From the NCBI GenBank assembly GCA_934101575.1, contig CAKORJ010000001.1, positions 1 through 64,000 on the forward strand: a stretch of DNA of 64,000 nt, read 5' to 3'. The position numbers were made by a program, and so were the translations under genes. The stretch comes from an uncultured Bacilli bacterium (lineage in GTDB: Bacteria; Bacillota_I; Bacilli_A; RF39; UBA660). Shown piece after piece: positions 59,251-64,000 of the stretch; position 1 is the first letter of the stretch; every line of letters starts with the position of its first letter. The notes below the pieces were generated by a model. The model was not told where the DNA came from, did not search any database, and saw only the letters and a list, made by a program, of their open reading frames with translations.

Positions 59251-61317
59251 ATGAGTGATAAAAAAAGAAAGAAGAATAAAATTATTTATTTAAAACATGA
59301 AACTAGAAGAATGTCTATTATTTTGACTGTTATTTTGGCTTTTTTTATGTGTATTGTTTTTAGAATTTTTTATCTTAATGTGTTTATGGGTAATTTTTAT
59401 GATATGAAGCTTTCTAATAGTAAGGATACTTATGTTTATGGTGAAAGTGTTCCTAGAGGTAGAATTTTGGATAGAAATGGTAAGGTTCTTGTTGGAAATA
59501 AGGCTGTTAAGAGTATATATTATAAGAAATATAAGAATGTTACTCAGGAGAAAGAGGTTAATAGTGCTTATAAGATAGCTAAGTTTTTAAAACTTGATTA
59601 CTCTCAGCTTCTTGATAGAAATAAGAGGGAGTTTTTTGTTATTCTTAATAGGGATTATACTGATAAACTTATTACATCGGATGAGTATGATAAGCTTAGT
59701 AATAGAAAACTTTCTGAGGATGATGTTTATGAGCTTAAGATTAAAAGAATTAAAAAGAGTGATCTTGCTAAGATGACTAGTTTAGATAATAAGGCTGCTT
59801 ATATATATTATTTAATGAATAAGGGTTATTTTTATGATGAGAAAGAGATTAAATCTTTGAATGTTTCGGATAAGGAGTATGCATATTTTTCTGAGAATAG
59901 TAAGAGTTTAAAGGGGTTTAATACTAAACTTGAATGGGAAAGAACTTATCCTTATGGTGATACTTTAGAGGCTATTTTAGGAAGTGTTTCTAGTAAGCAA
60001 AGTGGTATTCCTAAGGATAGTCTTAATGATTATTTAGATAATGGCTATTCTCTTACTGATAGGGTTGGTATATCTGGACTTGAGAAGTATTATGAAAATA
60101 TTTTAAGAGGTGATAAAGCTGTTTATAAGCTTGATGGAGATGATAATCTTGTTTTAGTTAAAGAGGGTAAAAAGGGTACAGATATTATGCTTTCTATTGA
60201 TATTGATCTTCAGAGAAAGATTGATAAGATGCTTAGTAAAGAAATAGTTAAAGCTAAGAGTGAGGCTAATACTCAATATTTTAATAGAAGTTATGTTGTT
60301 ATACAGAATCCTAATACTGGGGAGATATATTCTATTTCTGGAAAGAAGATTGTTTTAAAAAATGGTAATTATAAAACATATGATAATAGTGAGGGAGTTT
60401 TTTTGTCTACTATTACACCTGGTTCTGTTGTTAAGGGAGCTAGTATAATTGTTGGATACGATTCTAAGGTTATTAATATTGGAGATTATATGACTGATTC
60501 TTGTATTAGCCTTTATAATTTGCCTTTAAAATGTTCTTGGAAGAGGCTTGGTTATATTAATGATTTACAGGCTCTTGCTCTGTCTTCTAATGTATATCAG
60601 TATAAGATTGCTATGAAGGTTGGAGGGTTTAGATATGCATATGGGAAAAAACTTAAAGTTGATGAAAAGGCTTTTGATACTTATAGAAATATGTTTTATA
60701 GATTTGGTTTAGGTGTTAAAACTGGTATTGATTATCCTAAAGAAGAAGATGGTTATAAGAGTGATAATAGAGCTGGAGATCTTTTAATTAATTATGCGAT
60801 TGGACAATATGATACTTATACTACTTTACAGCTCTCTCAGTATATTTCTACTATTTCTAATGGGGGTATTAGGTATAAGACTAGATTTTTGAAGGCTGTA
60901 GTAGATGATGATGGGAAAGTTCTTTACGAAGTTAAACCTGTTGCTCTTAATAATCTAGGTGTTAAGAAGAAATATTTAAATAGAGTTCAAAAAGGATTTA
61001 GAGGGGTTATGACTTATGGTACTGGTGTTTCATATATGAACTCTTCTTATAATCCTTCTGGTAAGACTGGTACTAGTGAATCTTTTATTGATTTAGATAA
61101 TGATGGTGTTATTGATGCAGAAAGTATTTCTAGTAATTTTGTTGGATATGCTCCGTCTAAGAAGCCTGTTATGTCTATTGCGGCATCTTTTCCAGATATT
61201 CAAAATCCTAATTCTGGTAAGTATAAAAGTTCTGTTAGTCAGGTTGTGGTTTCTAAATCTACGGATATATTTTTTAGTTTATATGATAAAAATGGTAAAA
61301 AGATAAAGAAATATTAA
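59251..61317 (+). CDS. Penicillin-binding protein 2 (class B transpeptidase)
   Basis: The 688-residue peptidoglycan transpeptidase has an N-terminal membrane segment (residues 24-46), the PBP dimerisation region starting GESVPRGRILDRNGKVL, and the catalytic motifs STITPGSVVKG (Ser392, Lys395), SSN (445-447) and KTG (605-607). DRVGISGLEKYYE and YGTG are typical of the PBP2/SpoVD group. It is likely the elongasome partner of MreCD, or a spore-cortex enzyme. No Shine-Dalgarno is visible before ATG 59251, unusual in this window. Confidence 0.92.
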   Translation: MSDKKRKKNKIIYLKHETRRMSIILTVILAFFMCIVFRIFYLNVFMGNFYDMKLSNSKDTYVYGESVPRGRILDRNGKVLVGNKAVKSIYYKKYKNVTQEKEVNSAYKIAKFLKLDYSQLLDRNKREFFVILNRDYTDKLITSDEYDKLSNRKLSEDDVYELKIKRIKKSDLAKMTSLDNKAAYIYYLMNKGYFYDEKEIKSLNVSDKEYAYFSENSKSLKGFNTKLEWERTYPYGDTLEAILGSVSSKQSGIPKDSLNDYLDNGYSLTDRVGISGLEKYYENILRGDKAVYKLDGDDNLVLVKEGKKGTDIMLSIDIDLQRKIDKMLSKEIVKAKSEANTQYFNRSYVVIQNPNTGEIYSISGKKIVLKNGNYKTYDNSEGVFLSTITPGSVVKGASIIVGYDSKVINIGDYMTDSCISLYNLPLKCSWKRLGYINDLQALALSSNVYQYKIAMKVGGFRYAYGKKLKVDEKAFDTYRNMFYRFGLGVKTGIDYPKEEDGYKSDNRAGDLLINYAIGQYDTYTTLQLSQYISTISNGGIRYKTRFLKAVVDDDGKVLYEVKPVALNNLGVKKKYLNRVQKGFRGVMTYGTGVSYMNSSYNPSGKTGTSESFIDLDNDGVIDAESISSNFVGYAPSKKPVMSIAASFPDIQNPNSGKYKSSVSQVVVSKSTDIFFSLYDKNGKKIKKY

Positions 61318-61344
61318 AAAAACTTTTGCTTTTTGTAAAAAATT

Positions 61345-61353
61345 TGATATAAT
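61345..61353 (+). promoter_or_regulatory. Extended -10 promoter for rpmG
   Basis: TGATATAAT, 26 bases before the rpmG ATG, following TTTTGCTTTTT, which could supply a weak -35. Confidence 0.55.
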
Positions 61354-61379
61354 ACTTATGGAAATGAGGAGGGATATAA

Positions 61380-61544
61380 ATGGCAAAGATAGGAAATAGA
61401 CAATTTAAAACACTTACTTGTACAGTTTGTAAGGCATATAGCTATCGTACTGACAAAAATGTAAAGAATACTCCAGAACGTTTAGAACTAAATAAGTATT
61501 GTCCTAAATGTAAAAAACATACAAGTTTTAAAGAAGAAAAATAG
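61380..61544 (+). CDS. rpmG: Ribosomal protein L33 (zinc-binding form)
   Basis: The 54-residue protein [20 protein letters not shown] ... [17 protein letters not shown] has two CxxC pairs (CTVC, CPKC), so it is the zinc-containing C+ form of L33. ATG 61380 follows GAGGAGGGATATAA. It lies 17 bases before efp. Confidence 0.93.
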   Translation: MAKIGNRQFKTLTCTVCKAYSYRTDKNVKNTPERLELNKYCPKCKKHTSFKEEK

Positions 61545-61561
61545 TTAGTAGGTGATTAAGT

Positions 61562-62119
61562 ATGATAAACGTTAATGATTTTAAGAATGGAATGACAATA
61601 AAAGTAGAAGGTAATATATATACTATAATTGAGTTTCAACATGTTAAACCTGGAAAAGGTGCTGCTTTTGTTAGAACTAAGCTTAAAAATTTAAGAACAG
61701 GTTCTACTATTGAGTATACTTTTAATTCAGGTGTTAAATGTGAAACTGCTAGAATTGAGAGAAAACCTATGCAATTTCTTTATGAAAGTGGAGATGTATA
61801 TACTTTTATGAATATGCAAGACTATTCTCAAGTTGAACTTTCTAAAGATGTTATTGGTGATGATGTTAAATATTTAAAAGAAAATCAAGATTTAGATATT
61901 ACTTTTTATGAAGGTGAAGTACTTGGTCTTTCTTTACCAGATAAGATTGAACTTAAGGTTACTATGACTGAACCTGGTGTTAAAGGAAATACTACTTCTA
62001 GTGCTTCTAAGGATGCAACTTTAGAAACTGGTTATCAAATAAGGGTTCCTTTATTTATAAATGAAGGAGAATCTGTAATAGTTTCTACTAAAGATGGAAA
62101 GTATGTTTCAAGAGCTTAG
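61562..62119 (+). CDS. efp: Translation elongation factor P
   Basis: The 185-residue factor relieves ribosome stalling at polyproline stretches. It has the three beta-barrel domains and Lys32 in the loop KPGKGAAFVRTK, the residue that is modified in many bacteria. It ends TKDGKYVSRA. TAGGTGATTAAGT precedes the ATG. It is co-transcribed with rpmG. Confidence 0.97.
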   Translation: MINVNDFKNGMTIKVEGNIYTIIEFQHVKPGKGAAFVRTKLKNLRTGSTIEYTFNSGVKCETARIERKPMQFLYESGDVYTFMNMQDYSQVELSKDVIGDDVKYLKENQDLDITFYEGEVLGLSLPDKIELKVTMTEPGVKGNTTSSASKDATLETGYQIRVPLFINEGESVIVSTKDGKYVSRA

Positions 62120-62134
62120 TTTGCTCTTTTTTTC
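62110..62134 (+). terminator. Terminator after efp
   Basis: AAGAGC (62110-62115) pairs with GCTCTT (62123-62128), with a T run; the efp stop codon lies in the loop. Confidence 0.75.
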
Positions 62135-62190
62135 TTGAAAAGATTTTTGTTTAATGATATGATATTTTTGTTATGATAGGGAGGATTCTT

Positions 62191-63948
62191 ATGCATAAAA
62201 ATAATAAAGCTTTTACAATTGTTGAAGTTCTTGCTGTTGTAGTTATTATTGCTATTTTAGCAGGGGTTACTATTCCTGGAATATCTAAGTATGTAAGTAG
62301 TAGTAAAGAAAGATATGATGATTCTTTAAATGATCAAGCACTTGTTGCGGGTAAGGATTTTTATACTGATCATAAATCAAGGATTCCTAACACTAATAGC
62401 ACTAAAATGACAGATGTTGTTACTTTTAAAGAACTTGCTAGTCTTAAGTATTTAAGTAAGAATTTTGTTGATTCAGATGGAAGAGATTGTATGGATGAAA
62501 GCTTTGTTATGGTTAATAATGATGGTAGTGGTCCTAAATATACTTCTTGCCTTATATGTGAAGATATTAAACATTATAGTGATGGTAGTACTTGTGATAA
62601 TTATGTTAAGAATAATGATTTTGATAATATTATTAAAAATGTTTCATGTAGTACCAAGGGTAACCCTTTTTATGATACTAGTGATAAAAAATATAAGATT
62701 AAGATTACTAGTAGTGGAAATATAGATCATTTTATTGTTAGTAATAGAGGAATTTCTAGTGAATTTACTGCTAGTCCTGTTAATATAAGTTATGGTACTT
62801 CTAATATATATGCTGTTGCTGGAAATAATAAAAAGCCTTGTGGTACCGTTACTCTTTTTAGAAGTACAAATAAGGGTGAACTTAGAGCTACTATGTATTT
62901 ACTTACTGATGAGTTATATAATGAAGCTAAGAGTAGATCTCTTTCTTCTAAGGAGCTTAGTGGTTTAAAGAAATATACTGGTCATTGGACTAATAAGAAT
63001 ATATATGTTAAGCTTGTGTATGATTCTTCTGATTTTGATAAGGTATCATATGAATATAATGGTAAGAATTTTAATGTTGGTAAGTCTAAGTATTTTGTTA
63101 TTGATGCTATTAAGGCTAATGAAGGGAAAGATAAATCTTTAAAGATAACTGGTGTTTCTGATAGTGTTAATACTGTTGTTGATTTAAGTACTAGTATTGA
63201 TGTTACTAAACCTGTTGTTAGTGTTAGTAGTAGTCCTAATTCTTGGACTAATGGAGATGTTACTGTATCTTCTAGTTCTAGTGATAGTTTGTCTGGTGTT
63301 AGTAATACTTATTATTCTTATCAAGATACTAAGAATTGGTCTTCTGTAGGTACTGAAGCTAGTAATTCTAAAAAGTATAGTATTAATGCTAATGATAGTG
63401 TTGATACTAAGGCTTATGTTAGAACTTTAGATAAAGCTGGTAATTATAGTGATACTGTTAGTGCTCCGGTAAAAATTGATAAGATTAGACCTAATTCACC
63501 ATATGTATATAATATTGTTAATGAAAAGAATATTAGTGCTATGAGAAATAATTGTTCTACTAAGACTAATAAACGTGCTGATTCTGAGTGTCAAGTTTGT
63601 ATATTGTTCCCGTATGGGGTAGCTTATAGTTTTTCTGCTAAACGTACTTTTTATGATTTTGGTGTTAGTAGTGGTATAAGGCTTAAGAGTGGTTCTTCTG
63701 ATTATTATCAAGAAAATACTTGGACTCATAATGGTAATGCTCCACAATATAGTAGTTGGACTGTTCCTAATGGTTGGTCTTGGCGTGCTACTAATAAGCA
63801 TTATTTAAGTTATATTAATATTAACTTTGGTATTCGTACTTTTGATAAAGCGGGGAATGTTAGTTATTCTACTATTGTTCATTATTATATATATGATAGT
63901 AAGAAGACTTCTTCTTATAACTCTTGTGTTAGTAGATATGGTTTATGA
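62191..63948 (+). CDS. Large pilin-like protein with Ig-like ectodomain
   Basis: The 585-residue protein has a type IV prepilin N-terminus, NNKAFTIVEVLAVVVIIAILAG, with the processing site before Phe8 (Ala, not Gly, at -1) and Glu12 at position +5. A pilin-like helix and a very large ectodomain follow, with an N-terminal globular part rich in cysteine and Ig-like repeats (VTKPVVSVSSSPNSWTNGDVTV, AYVRTLDKAGNYSDTVSAPVKIDKIRPNSP, IRTFDKAGNVSYS). Typical pilins have 100-200 residues. No pilus ATPase or prepilin peptidase is in the window. GGGAGGATTCTT precedes ATG 62191. Confidence 0.82.
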   Translation: MHKNNKAFTIVEVLAVVVIIAILAGVTIPGISKYVSSSKERYDDSLNDQALVAGKDFYTDHKSRIPNTNSTKMTDVVTFKELASLKYLSKNFVDSDGRDCMDESFVMVNNDGSGPKYTSCLICEDIKHYSDGSTCDNYVKNNDFDNIIKNVSCSTKGNPFYDTSDKKYKIKITSSGNIDHFIVSNRGISSEFTASPVNISYGTSNIYAVAGNNKKPCGTVTLFRSTNKGELRATMYLLTDELYNEAKSRSLSSKELSGLKKYTGHWTNKNIYVKLVYDSSDFDKVSYEYNGKNFNVGKSKYFVIDAIKANEGKDKSLKITGVSDSVNTVVDLSTSIDVTKPVVSVSSSPNSWTNGDVTVSSSSSDSLSGVSNTYYSYQDTKNWSSVGTEASNSKKYSINANDSVDTKAYVRTLDKAGNYSDTVSAPVKIDKIRPNSPYVYNIVNEKNISAMRNNCSTKTNKRADSECQVCILFPYGVAYSFSAKRTFYDFGVSSGIRLKSGSSDYYQENTWTHNGNAPQYSSWTVPNGWSWRATNKHYLSYININFGIRTFDKAGNVSYSTIVHYYIYDSKKTSSYNSCVSRYGL

Positions 63949-63971
63949 TAGATATTTTATCTATCTTTTTT
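63947..63971 (+). terminator. Terminator after the pilin-like gene
   Basis: GATAGATA (63947-63954) and TATCTATC (63958-63965), then six T; the stem begins at the end of the stop codon. Confidence 0.75.
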
Positions 63972-64000
63972 CATAATATTTTGTTTTTTTCATACCATTT

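Overview
The window reads as a chromosome segment of an uncultured, very AT-rich Bacillota (Firmicutes), most like the small-genome gut Bacilli related to Mollicutes but still walled. TGG encodes Trp and TGA ends genes, so the code is 11. The taxonomic call is inference from the gene set (Gram-positive ParC, RNase HIII, sporulation sigma factor and proteases, MreCD, PBP2, Firmicute-type EssC) and from AT-rich codon use. Starts are often marked by AGGTGAT or GGAGG, and many promoters show an extended -10, TGnTATAAT.

Layout. 1-6.1 kb: tail of a helicase-associated-repeat protein, murD, spoIIGA-sigE, holA, a VTT membrane protein, rmuC and tRNA-Gly. 6.1-9.3 kb: an accessory patch behind the tRNA, with a chimera of a serine-recombinase N-terminus and a MobV-like C-terminus, a HELAH metallopeptidase, unknown genes and a tRNA-3'-end-like scar. 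9.4-21 kb: gpsA, a surface protein with a sortase-like tail, a GntR-ABC operon, an HD hydrolase, a DUF1538/PII pair, pyrimidine-nucleoside phosphorylase, TM2 and DUF2752 proteins, and a fused MnmL-MnmM-type tRNA modification enzyme. 21-24.2 kb: three related single-pass exported proteins, two sharing a near-identical 5' block. 24.3-33.9 kb: leuS, a GH25-LysM-GH25 cell-wall protein, parC and a second beta-helix surface protein.

34-41.7 kb is signalling-rich: a 7TM kinase-like protein overlapping a NarL-type kinase, a convergent response regulator, a decayed IS3-type remnant, rnhC, a PlsC-like acyltransferase, and a hybrid kinase-like protein lacking both phosphoacceptor residues. 41.8-46.8 kb is one compact operon: SPOR protein, radC, mreC, mreD, spoIVFA, spoIVFB and a GHL10 glycosidase. 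Together with spoIIGA-sigE it keeps both classical sigma-activation protease modules of sporulation. 46.8-57.1 kb holds a cadherin-like membrane protein, then a compact type VII secretion locus: EsaB/YukD-like protein, four WXG100-size proteins, one longer WXG-like protein, a low-complexity candidate substrate and EssC. EsaA, EssA and EssB are not in the window. 57.2-64 kb: rplS with a leader, lepB, PBP2, rpmG, efp and a large pilin-like protein.

The observations most worth a second look are the compact T7SS locus, the exported paralogue array with a homogenised anchor, the double phosphosite-less hybrid kinase, the recombinase-Mob chimera, and the lepB ribosome-binding site lying in the loop of the rplS terminator.
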